Origin: Actinomycetota bacterium
GTDB lineage: Bacteria > Actinomycetota > Acidimicrobiia > Spongiisociales > ZC4RG35
Reading direction: 5' to 3'
Length of the DNA: 5,721 bases
Assembly (NCBI GenBank): GCA_019347585.1
Contig: JAHWLC010000082.1
Location: 1 to 5,721, forward strand
Shown here: piece after piece, positions 1 through 5,686 of the stretch
Layout: each line of letters begins with the position of its first letter
Numbering within the stretch: position 1 is the first letter of the stretch
Program-made: the position numbers and the translations under genes
Notes under the pieces: model-generated
The model's input: only the letters and a program-made list of their open reading frames with translations
What the model was told of the DNA's origin: nothing
Database searches by the model: none

Positions 1-527
1 AGCACGGGGAGCAGGAAACCGGCGATCAGCGTGGTGGTGGCATTGGGGGCGCCAACGGCGTTGGCGGGGATCATCCAGGCGGTGATCCCCACCAGGAAGA
101 GAACGGCCCCGGTCACGGCGGCGATCAGCCAGGCGGCGAACCCGCCGAGGCTCTCCCGCACGGTCTCACCGGTCAGGATCCGGGGCGGGGGCGTTCCTGC
201 GATATCGGCGGCGACGATGCGATGGGCGGTCACGAAGACGAACGACGCCGCGGCCATGTTGACCAGCGTGGCCAAGACAGTGGCTCGATAGAAGGGGAGC
301 AGGAACTCGACCATCGCGTCGTCGGGTACGGCGTTCAGGGACCCGGGTCGGTTGAGCATGGCGTCGAGCACCGCGATTGCCCCCGTCTCCCTGAATATGA
401 CGAGCGTGGCGATCCCGGCGGGCACGAAGACGAGGAGCGCCGGCGGGACCAGGGGACGCCAGATGCGGCCCACACCGTTCATGGAATCGCCCAGCACCTG
501 ACCGAAGGGGCGGGGGACTACCTGCAT
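1..527 (-). CDS. Multi-pass membrane protein of unknown function, N-terminal 175 residues (partial, runs off the left edge)
   Basis: Reading the complementary strand from the ATG at 527 gives an uninterrupted frame of 175 codons to the window edge. It begins MQVVPRPFGQVLGDSMNGVG. Hydrophobic stretches lie at about residues 26-45, 76-100 and 130-153, and a fourth begins near 164, so this is an integral membrane protein without a cleavable signal peptide. The opening RPFGQVLGD...IWRPLVPPALL recalls the start of uncharacterised actinobacterial membrane proteins that begin with an RPLSFGE-D-LYRR-type motif followed by a helix; this is a resemblance from memory. The family-like motif starts right after the first Met, which favours this start over the internal Met at residue 16. 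There is no clear ribosome binding site, but a TACGGT hexamer lies 10 nt upstream, which would give a very short leader. It is transcribed away from mutM. Function, substrate and C-terminus cannot be seen. The coding call is firm because of the hydrophobic pattern and the lack of stops. Confidence 0.8.
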   Translation of the reverse strand, partial: MQVVPRPFGQVLGDSMNGVGRIWRPLVPPALLVFVPAGIATLVIFRETGAIAVLDAMLNRPGSLNAVPDDAMVEFLLPFYRATVLATLVNMAAASFVFVTAHRIVAADIAGTPPPRILTGETVRESLGGFAAWLIAAVTGAVLFLVGITAWMIPANAVGAPNATTTLIAGFLLPV

Positions 528-573
528 GACCGGCGGTACCGTAACCCCCAGTGACCCGCCAGGAGTACACGAC
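528..573. promoter_or_regulatory. Divergent control region between the membrane-protein gene and mutM
   Basis: Only 46 bp separate the two start codons. An 8-bp palindrome, CGGTACCG (534-541), sits in the middle. A TANNNT-type -10 candidate can be read on each strand across it: TACGGT on the - strand (543 to 538) and TACCGT on the + strand (537-542). The - strand hexamer lies 10 nt from the membrane-protein ATG, fitting a leaderless or nearly leaderless transcript. The + strand one would give mutM a leader of roughly 25 nt. No good -35 hexamer is visible for either, so the promoter assignments are inference from spacing and hexamer form. Confidence 0.35.
561..565 (+). promoter_or_regulatory. 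Ribosome binding site AGGAG that sets the mutM start at CTG 574
   Basis: AGGAG is followed by an 8-nt spacer (TACACGAC) and then CTG. No ATG, GTG or TTG occurs in frame between this site and the conserved PELPEVE motif. The only standard in-frame start, ATG 526, lies upstream of this site and has no comparable Shine-Dalgarno sequence. Confidence 0.7.
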
Positions 574-1407
574 CTGCCCGAGCTACCCGAAGTCGAGATC
601 ACCAGGCGCCATTTAGAGCGCGCCCTGACCGGGAGGGCGCTGGCCGAAGTCGCGATCACCCATCCCAGGACTGCCCGGCACAATTCGTCGATCGAGGAGG
701 TCGAGACGAGACTGCGGGGGAGACGAGTGGTGGAGGTGGGTCGAAAGGGCAAGTTCCTCCTCGTCGGCCTCGACGACGGTCAGACGATGGTCGCCCATCT
801 CGGGATGTCGGGGAGGTTCAGCGTCGCCTCGCCGGAGGAGGAGAGGCCGGCCCACACTCATTTCGTGGCACGCCTGGACGACGGCACCGAGCTGCGCTTC
901 GTCGATCCCCGCACTTTCGGGTTCGTGGCGGCCCTCGATGAGGAGGAGATTGCGGGCTCGGGTGTCGCCCGTCTCGGCCCCGATGCCTGGGGCGAGCGCC
1001 CTGAGGCGGCGGCGCTGGCATACCGGCTCCGGGGGAGGATTGCACCGATCAAGGCGCTCCTCCTCGACCAGGGCCCCATTTCCGGGCTGGGCAACATCTA
1101 TGCCGACGAGGCCTTGCATCGGGCAGGGATCCATCCCCAGACTCCCGGCGGGGAGTTGAGCGAAAGCCGGCTGGCCATGCTCGCCGACGCCATCGTCGCC
1201 GTCCTCGAGCAGGCGATCGAGAAAGGCGGGACCACTCTCGATGATCTCGCCTATCTGCTTCCCGACGGACGAGCCGGCGAGAACCTGGAGCGACTCAGGG
1301 TCTACGGACGTGAGGAGCTCCCCTGTCTCGCCTGCGGGACGCCTATCGAGCGGGTGGTCATCAGGGCTCGATCGTCCTTCTTCTGCCCGACCTGTCAGAC
1401 GCGATGA
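574..1407 (+). CDS. mutM: Formamidopyrimidine-DNA glycosylase (Fpg/MutM), apparent CTG start
   Basis: Bifunctional base-excision repair enzyme that removes 8-oxoguanine and formamidopyrimidines and cuts the abasic site by beta/delta elimination. From CTG 574 it is 277 residues, normal for the family. The N-terminus reads (M)PELPEVEITRR: Pro2 is the catalytic nucleophile that forms the Schiff base, and Glu3 and Glu6 are present. Lys60 in GRKGKFLL matches E. coli Lys57, and HLGMSG (75-80) and DPRTFG (Arg113) are conserved. The helix-two-turn-helix signature ISGLGNIYADEA (169-180) contains Asn174. The C-terminal zinc finger has Cys251, 254, 271 and 274 (C-x2-C-x16-C-x2-C) with Arg266 matching the DNA-binding Arg258. 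A start at ATG 526 would add 16 residues ahead of Pro2 and block catalysis unless trimmed, and that ATG overlaps the divergent gene's start. The stop overlaps the acyP start by 4 bp. Function is essentially certain; the CTG start is strong inference. Confidence 0.95.
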   Translation: MPELPEVEITRRHLERALTGRALAEVAITHPRTARHNSSIEEVETRLRGRRVVEVGRKGKFLLVGLDDGQTMVAHLGMSGRFSVASPEEERPAHTHFVARLDDGTELRFVDPRTFGFVAALDEEEIAGSGVARLGPDAWGERPEAAALAYRLRGRIAPIKALLLDQGPISGLGNIYADEALHRAGIHPQTPGGELSESRLAMLADAIVAVLEQAIEKGGTTLDDLAYLLPDGRAGENLERLRVYGREELPCLACGTPIERVVIRARSSFFCPTCQTR

Positions 1408-1712
1408 AGGCCGTTCACGCCTTCGTCGCGGGCAGGGTGCAGGGGGTGGGGTTTCGGCAGTCCTGCCGGCAGACCGCCCGCCGGCTCGGTCTGGTGGGAT
1501 GGGTGCGCAACCTGGCCGACGGCAGGGTGGAGCTGTTCTGCCAGGGCGACCCGGAGCAGGTCGACGATCTGATCGACTGGGCATGGTCGGGCCCGTCGGC
1601 GGCTCGGGTCACCAGCGTGGAATCCGAGACGGTCCCCGTCGATCCCAGGCTCGCCGATTTCCTCATCCAGCCCAATCGAGCAAAGACCGGGGATCAGCGA
1701 GGCCCTGGTTAG
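1404..1712 (+). CDS. acyP: Acylphosphatase
   Basis: Small cytosolic enzyme that hydrolyses the carboxyl-phosphate bond of acyl phosphates (EC 3.6.1.7). The 102-residue product has both signatures: GRVQGVGFR (10-18), whose loop binds phosphate and whose Arg18 is catalytic, and GWVRNLADGRVE (32-43), with catalytic Asn36. Length is slightly above the usual 90-95 residues because of a polar tail after about residue 89 (QPNRAKTGDQRGPG). The start is ATG 1404, which overlaps the mutM TGA as ATGA; with no clear ribosome binding site of its own, translational coupling to mutM is likely. Acylphosphatase genes sit between fpg and smc in mycobacteria too, so the neighbourhood supports the call. Its physiological substrate in bacteria is not well established. 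Confidence 0.94.
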   Translation: MKAVHAFVAGRVQGVGFRQSCRQTARRLGLVGWVRNLADGRVELFCQGDPEQVDDLIDWAWSGPSAARVTSVESETVPVDPRLADFLIQPNRAKTGDQRGPG

Positions 1713-1756
1713 CCTGAATCCACGATCTCAAGGGTGTCTCTCGCCAGGTTGGACCC

Positions 1757-4700
1757 GTGTATCTGAAGTCTCTCAAGCTCGCCGGTTTCAAGTCATTCGC
1801 CGATCGGGCTCGTCTCGAGTTCCGTCCCGGGGTGACCGTGGTGGTGGGGCCCAACGGGTCGGGGAAGTCCAATCTGGTCGATGCCCTGTCCTGGGTCCTG
1901 GGCACGCAGTCGACCAAAGCGCTGCGCACCGGGAAGATGGACGAGGTCATCTTCGCCGGGACCGCCACTCGCCCGGCGACCTCGAAAGCCGAGGTCACCC
2001 TGGTCATCGACAACAGCGAGCGCCGGATCGACCTCGACCTGGATGAGGTGGCCGTCACCCGCAGGCTCTACCGGGACGGCTCGAGCGAGTACGAGCTCAA
2101 CGGGATCTCCTGTCGTCTCCTCGACATCCAGGACCTGCTCTCCGACTCGGGTGTCGGCCGCCATCAGCACGTGATCATCTCCCAGGGTGAGATCGGGAGG
2201 ATCCTCAGCGCTTCGCCAGAGGAGCATCGCGCCGTCATCGAGGAGTCGGCGGGAATCCTCAAGCACCGCCGTCGCCAGGAGAAGGCGGAGCGCAGGCTGG
2301 AGCGAACCGATGAGGACGTGATCAGGCTCAAGGACCTGCTGGGGGAGATCGAGCGGCAGATGCGCCCGCTGCGGCGGCAGGCGAAAGCGGCCCGGGAATA
2401 CGGGGTCCTGAAGGACGAGGTCACCGCACTCACCCTCTATCTCGGAGGTGCCAGTTTGAAGCGTCTCGACGAGCAGCTGGGCTCGGCCCTCTCCCAGCAA
2501 GGGGATCTGCGTCGGGTGGTCGAGGAGAGCCAGGGCGAGATCGAAGCCGCCGCCGCCCGTATCGACGACCTGGAGGGGAAGGCCGGGGCGGTCGCCGCCG
2601 ACCTCGATCGGGCCAGCTCGTCCGCTGCTCTCCTGGAGACGACCGCGGAGCGGCTGCGGAGGATCGCATCGGTCTCCCACGAGAGAGCCCGTTCCCTCAG
2701 CGGACGCCAGGAGGCGACCGGGGAGAGACGCCGGGACCTCGAGGAGGAGCGGTCCGGTCTCGTCCTCGAGCTGGAGCGCGCCGATGAGGAGCTCGCCGAG
2801 GCCGACGCCGCGGCAGAGAGCGCGGAGAGTCGATTTCGGCGTCTCGAGGAGGAGGCCAGGGCACTCGAGACACAGAGCTCGCTGTCGCCGGAGGGTGCGG
2901 TCGGTGCGGTGCGGGGCCAGATGGCCGCATTGGAGTCGGCGCTCACGCGGGATCGTCAGGAGCTGGACTCGGTCATCAGGCGGATGGACGCCCTGACCTC
3001 ACAAGAGGCGTCGGAGCGAAAGGAGATCCAGCGGCTCAACGAAGAGATCAAGGCGCTCGACACCGAAACCGGCGACCTGGCGGCCAGATACGAGGATCTG
3101 GCGCGGCGGAGAAGGGGCGACCAGGAAGCCTGGGAGACCGCCGCCAGGACCTTGGAGGAGGCCCGCATCGGGCTAGCCACCGCCGCCAGCCGGGTAGATG
3201 CACTCGTGGAGACGATAGGCGGGGGCGACACCGGTCTTCGCGACCGACTGGCTGCCTCGCCTCGATCGATCGGGAGTCTGTTCGCCCTGCTCGACGTGCC
3301 TCGGGAGCTGGAACGAGCCGTGGAGGCGGCTCTGGGCCGGTGGGCCGGCGCCGTCGCCTTCGAGGACATGGGGGCCGTTCGAGACGCAGTCGATGAGGTC
3401 AAAGCTGACGAAGGGGGAGGGATATCACTGGTGGCCGCCATGTCGGGCGTCACCGCCCCGGCCCGCGAGGTCGCCCGCTCGCTCGGTGTCGACGCCTTGG
3501 TCGACCGTCTCGGCCCGGATGCGACTCAGGACCTCGGAGCGAGGCTGATAGGTGATGTGGTTCTCGTGGAAGGCTGGCGGGCGGGCTGGGACCTGGTGGC
3601 CCGGCACCCTGCCCTTCGCGCCGTGACACCCGACGGAGACCTGATCACGGTCTCCGGCGTAGGGATGGGCGCCCCTGAGATCGGCGGGGCCGCGCTCCTG
3701 GAGGCAGCTCAGGCCGCTCTCGCCGAGGCCCGCACCACCCAGGCGCGAGCCGAGTCGGTCCACCTCGCCGCCAAGAGGGACTTCGACCGGAGCAGGGAGG
3801 GGGAGCGGGAGGCCCTCGAGCAGCTGGAGAGGTCCGAGGCCGGCCTGGCGGGCCGTTCCGAGGCGCTGGCGATGCTCACCCGCTCCGCCGATGGGGTAGC
3901 GGGAGACATCGAGCGGTTCGAGCAACGAAGGTCCCACCTGGAAGAAGCCGTGCGCAGTGCCGAGGCCCAAATCGGCGAGCTGGCAGACCGGATCGGCTCC
4001 CTGGAAGGCGAAGAGGCGGCCCGGATGAAGTTGTGGAACGACCTGCAGCAGCGGCGCGAAGCCACCCTGATGACCCTGGAGGAGGCCCGGGCCGCATGGC
4101 ACGAGGCGGCCACCCGCCTCCGGGCTGTGGTTGAGCGCCGGAAGTTGCTCGGAGAGCGCATCTCGACCGTCCACCACGAGCTGGGCCGTCTCGCTGCGAA
4201 CTCTCCTGAGGAGAGCGATCCCTCTTCGCTGCGCTGGCTCGGCGACCAGGCCCGAGCTGCGGTGAGGAGGGTCGAGCTCGCCCTCGCCGAGCTTCGGGAC
4301 CTGCAGAGGGCGCTCCGGGAGGAGCATTCCGCATCGTCCGCCGAGCTGTCCCGGGCTCGTTCCGAGCTGGACCGTCTGCGGGACGCGATATCCGCCGCAA
4401 GGGAGCGGCTCGGCGAGCTCGAGGTCTCGCTCACCGAGATCCGGCTCCGGCGAGAGTCGGTGGCGGAGACCATCCGGCGCGACGCGGGTGCAGAGCCGGA
4501 ACGGGCGCTCCAGGTGGAGCGTCCCGATGTCCCCGAGGACGCCGACTTGGAGGAGCTGCTGGAGTCGAAGACGGCAGCGTTGCGAAGACTGGGACCGATC
4601 AACCCCCTTGCCGTCGAGGAGTTCGAGGCACTCGAGGTGCGGCACTCCTTCCTCACCGAGCAGATGGAGGACGTCGAGTCGTCCCGGCGTGAGTTGCGCA

Positions 4701-5203
4701 AGGTGATCGCGGCTCTCGAGGAGGAGATCATCCACAGGTTCCAGGACGCGTTCGACGAGGTTGCCTCGGCCTACCAGCGTTACCTCGCCGCCCTGTTCCC
4801 GGGCGGGCGGGGCACGGTGAGCCTGATCGACCCGGACGATCCGCACTCGGGGGTCTCGATCGAGGCGCAGCCCCTGGGAAAGAAGGTGAGCCAGATGAGC
4901 CTGCTCTCCGGAGGGGAGCGCAGCCTGGTGGCCCTCGCCTTCCTCTTCGCAGTGTTCGAGGCAAGGCCCAGCCCCTTCTATGTGCTCGACGAGGTCGAAG
5001 CCGCCCTCGATGACGCCAACCTGAGGCGGTTCCTCCGCATCGTCGACGAGTTCCGGGGGCGTGCCCAGCTGATCGTGGTCACCCATCAGCAGCAGACCAT
5101 GGAGGCGGCCGACGTCCTCTACGGCGTCACCATGGAACCGGGGGGATCGTCCCAGGCGGTGCGGAAGGACATGACCGTCGTCGCAGCCGACCAGGTCGCC
5201 TAG
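1757..5203 (+). CDS. smc: Chromosome segregation ATPase SMC
   Basis: Structural maintenance of chromosomes protein. It dimerises and, with ScpA and ScpB (not in this window), organises and segregates the nucleoid. The full 1148-residue protein is in the usual size range. Order seen: N-terminal ATPase half with Walker A GPNGSGKS (31-38) and Q-loop ISQGEI (Gln143); first coiled-coil arm about 165-490, rich in Glu, Arg, Ala and Leu; hinge about 500-645 (SIGSLFALLDVPRELERAVE onward); returning coil about 646-940; then the C-terminal ATPase half with LGPINPLAVEEFE (945-957), signature LLSGGERSLVAL (1049-1060), Walker B FYVLDEVEAALDD (Asp1078, Glu1079) and His1110 in VVTHQQQTMEAAD. The hinge end (about 626-648) lacks a textbook GGS-GG run but keeps several glycines. 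The GTG start gives the family-typical MYLKSLKLAGFKSFAD; only a weak AGG (1746-1748) precedes it. It follows acyP by 44 bp with no visible terminator, so it is probably co-transcribed. Confidence 0.97.
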   Translation: MYLKSLKLAGFKSFADRARLEFRPGVTVVVGPNGSGKSNLVDALSWVLGTQSTKALRTGKMDEVIFAGTATRPATSKAEVTLVIDNSERRIDLDLDEVAVTRRLYRDGSSEYELNGISCRLLDIQDLLSDSGVGRHQHVIISQGEIGRILSASPEEHRAVIEESAGILKHRRRQEKAERRLERTDEDVIRLKDLLGEIERQMRPLRRQAKAAREYGVLKDEVTALTLYLGGASLKRLDEQLGSALSQQGDLRRVVEESQGEIEAAAARIDDLEGKAGAVAADLDRASSSAALLETTAERLRRIASVSHERARSLSGRQEATGERRRDLEEERSGLVLELERADEELAEADAAAESAESRFRRLEEEARALETQSSLSPEGAVGAVRGQMAALESALTRDRQELDSVIRRMDALTSQEASERKEIQRLNEEIKALDTETGDLAARYEDLARRRRGDQEAWETAARTLEEARIGLATAASRVDALVETIGGGDTGLRDRLAASPRSIGSLFALLDVPRELERAVEAALGRWAGAVAFEDMGAVRDAVDEVKADEGGGISLVAAMSGVTAPAREVARSLGVDALVDRLGPDATQDLGARLIGDVVLVEGWRAGWDLVARHPALRAVTPDGDLITVSGVGMGAPEIGGAALLEAAQAALAEARTTQARAESVHLAAKRDFDRSREGEREALEQLERSEAGLAGRSEALAMLTRSADGVAGDIERFEQRRSHLEEAVRSAEAQIGELADRIGSLEGEEAARMKLWNDLQQRREATLMTLEEARAAWHEAATRLRAVVERRKLLGERISTVHHELGRLAANSPEESDPSSLRWLGDQARAAVRRVELALAELRDLQRALREEHSASSAELSRARSELDRLRDAISAARERLGELEVSLTEIRLRRESVAETIRRDAGAEPERALQVERPDVPEDADLEELLESKTAALRRLGPINPLAVEEFEALEVRHSFLTEQMEDVESSRRELRKVIAALEEEIIHRFQDAFDEVASAYQRYLAALFPGGRGTVSLIDPDDPHSGVSIEAQPLGKKVSQMSLLSGGERSLVALAFLFAVFEARPSPFYVLDEVEAALDDANLRRFLRIVDEFRGRAQLIVVTHQQQTMEAADVLYGVTMEPGGSSQAVRKDMTVVAADQVA

Positions 5204-5210
5204 AGACCGG
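5196..5210 (+). repeat. 15-nt direct repeat, copy 1 (overlaps the smc stop)
   Basis: TCGCCTAGAGACCGG occurs here and, identically, at 5654-5668. This copy spans the last codons of smc and its TAG. The two copies bracket the HesB-like gene. Confidence 0.75.
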
Positions 5211-5215
5211 TCGCC

Positions 5216-5256
5216 GACACTGTCTCCAGGCGCTTCGCCTTGATCGGCACAGTGTC
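5216..5256 (+). other. Nested inverted repeat (hairpin) after smc
   Basis: The outer arms GACACTGT (5216-5223) and ACAGTGTC (5249-5256) pair perfectly over 8 bp. Inside is a second perfect stem, AGGCG (5228-5232) with CGCCT (5236-5240), around a 3-nt CTT loop. It starts 12 nt past the smc stop. No T-run follows, so it is not a classical intrinsic terminator. It could end smc transcription without a T-tract, stabilise the mRNA 3' end, or serve as a protein-binding operator, since the right arm lies close upstream of the possible promoter of the next gene. Confidence 0.5.
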
Positions 5257-5266
5257 CTGGTCCGCC

Positions 5267-5272
5267 TACGGT
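5267..5272 (+). promoter_or_regulatory. Possible -10 element (TACGGT) for the HesB-like gene
   Basis: TACGGT fits the actinobacterial TANNNT -10 form and would place transcription start near 5279, giving a leader of about 22 nt that holds the ribosome binding site. A TTGATC at 5240-5245 is a -35 candidate, but its 21-nt spacing is too long for comfort. The same hexamer appears ahead of the divergent membrane-protein gene. The call rests on position and form only. Confidence 0.3.
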
Positions 5273-5289
5273 GGGAACCGACCCATTTG

Positions 5290-5295
5290 AGGAGG
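5290..5295 (+). promoter_or_regulatory. Ribosome binding site AGGAGG of the HesB-like gene
   Basis: A perfect AGGAGG lies 5 nt before ATG 5301. It decides the start: an in-frame GTG at 5271 would add ten residues and put this site inside the gene. It is the strongest Shine-Dalgarno sequence in the window, suggesting efficient translation independent of smc. Confidence 0.8.
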
Positions 5296-5300
5296 ACAAG

Positions 5301-5597
5301 ATGCTCGAAGTATCCGAGCAGGCCGCAGTGGCGCTCGAGGCGATCCGTCGCAGCGAGGAAATACCCGAGTCGCACGGCACCCGGCTCAGCCCCGCCCGCC
5401 ATCCCAGCGGCGATCTCGCCATCCAGCTCGAGTTCGTCGAAGAGGCCCAGGAGGGGGATCAGGTGGCCGAGCAGGCCGGAACCGAGGTGTATGTCGATCC
5501 CGGTCTCGCCGAGCCGCTCTCCGGGGCCGTGATGGATGTCGAGGACACCAACGAAGGGCTCACCTTCGTGTTTCGCAGCCGCTCCCCCGAGGCCTGA
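5301..5597 (+). CDS. HesB/IscA-like protein without cysteines
   Basis: A 98-residue acidic, soluble protein starting MLEVSEQAAVALEAIRRSEE. The arrangement follows the A-type Fe-S carrier (HesB/IscA) fold: an N-terminal helix after a short strand (LEVSEQAAVALEAI), a central strand region LAIQLEFVEEAQEGDQV (39-55), then GTEVYVDPGLAEPLSGAVMDVED (60-82) and a final strand EGLTFVFRS (85-93). In IscA proper, LEFVDEP-EDIVFEDKGVKVVVD and a CGCG C-terminus occupy the equivalent places. Here there is no cysteine anywhere, so the three cluster-binding Cys residues are missing and classical Fe-S carriage by thiolates is excluded. Similar short cysteine-free proteins, often labelled HesB-like or adhesin, occur in actinobacteria (from memory); their function is unknown. 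The strong ribosome binding site and its own possible promoter suggest expression separate from smc. The coding call is firm; the family call is moderate and the role is not known. Confidence 0.8.
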   Translation: MLEVSEQAAVALEAIRRSEEIPESHGTRLSPARHPSGDLAIQLEFVEEAQEGDQVAEQAGTEVYVDPGLAEPLSGAVMDVEDTNEGLTFVFRSRSPEA

Positions 5598-5616
5598 CCT
5601 CTACAGAGCAGGCTTC
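5589..5616 (+). terminator. Hairpin across the stop codon of the HesB-like gene, possible terminator
   Basis: GAGGCCTG (5589-5596) pairs with CAGGCTTC (5609-5616) with one G-T wobble, and CTC (5599-5601) pairs with GAG (5606-5608) around a TACA loop, leaving a 2-nt bulge on the left. The resulting stem of about 11 bp is strong. The sequence after it (ACTGTTCGAG) is only weakly T-rich, so termination is plausible but not clear. The left arm includes the last codons and part of the TGA. Confidence 0.4.
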
Positions 5617-5653
5617 ACTGTTCGAGTCCGTTGCGTGCGTCGCAGCCCCCGGC

Positions 5654-5668
5654 TCGCCTAGAGACCGG
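5654..5668 (+). repeat. 15-nt direct repeat, copy 2 (upstream of the last gene)
   Basis: Exact second copy of the 15-mer at 5196-5210, 458 bp downstream. Part of it (CCTAGA, 5657-5662) forms an inverted repeat with TCTAGG (5670-5675), which overlaps the possible -10 element of the last gene. Confidence 0.75.
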
Positions 5669-5677
5669 GTCTAGGCT
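5657..5677 (+). promoter_or_regulatory. Possible leaderless promoter with an overlapping palindrome, upstream of probable ftsY
   Basis: TAGGCT (5672-5677) fits a TANNNT -10 element and ends 9 nt before GTG 5687, so transcription could begin at or within a few bases of the start codon. No Shine-Dalgarno sequence precedes that GTG, which agrees with leaderless expression. The inverted repeat CCTAGA (5657-5662) / TCTAGG (5670-5675) overlaps the hexamer and could be an operator. No -35 hexamer is evident at 16-18 nt. Confidence 0.4.
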
Positions 5678-5686
5678 CTCTCCGCT

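Noticed and set aside
166..570. A 134-codon - strand frame in a different phase from the membrane protein
   Set aside because: It overlaps the frame at 527-1, which has the hydrophobic pattern of a real membrane protein; this one is Arg/Pro/His-rich and looks like a shadow.
526..573. ATG 526 as the start of mutM
   Set aside because: It would add 16 residues before the catalytic Pro2, lacks a ribosome binding site, and overlaps the ATG of the divergent gene. AGGAG plus CTG 574 fits better.
622..648. Atypical glycine pattern at the end of the SMC hinge as a functional anomaly
   Set aside because: Actinobacterial SMC hinges vary here, several glycines remain, and the ATPase motifs and arm lengths are all normal, so there is no reason to suspect a defect. 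Positions given are residues of the smc product.
1713..1756. Possible promoter or terminator in the acyP-smc gap
   Set aside because: No convincing hexamers, hairpin or T-run was found in these 44 bases; co-transcription is the simpler reading.
613..2680. Long - strand frames opposite mutM/acyP (613-1584) and smc (1793-2680)
   Set aside because: Both are mirror frames of clear genes, rich in Arg, Pro and Gly, without domains or plausible starts.
2250..4740. Recurrent CTCGAGGAGG-like strings in smc considered as a DNA repeat
   Set aside because: They encode Leu-Glu-Glu and similar coiled-coil residues with GC-rich codons. Spacing is irregular, so coding bias explains them.
5271..5300. GTG 5271 as the start of the HesB-like gene
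   Set aside because: The perfect AGGAGG at 5290-5295 would lie inside the gene, while ATG 5301 is 5 nt after it and matches the usual family N-terminus.
3425..5422. Long open frame on the - strand opposite smc (665 codons)
   Set aside because: It is antisense to a complete, motif-bearing smc. Its composition is that of a mirror frame in GC-rich DNA, and it shows no recognisable domain.
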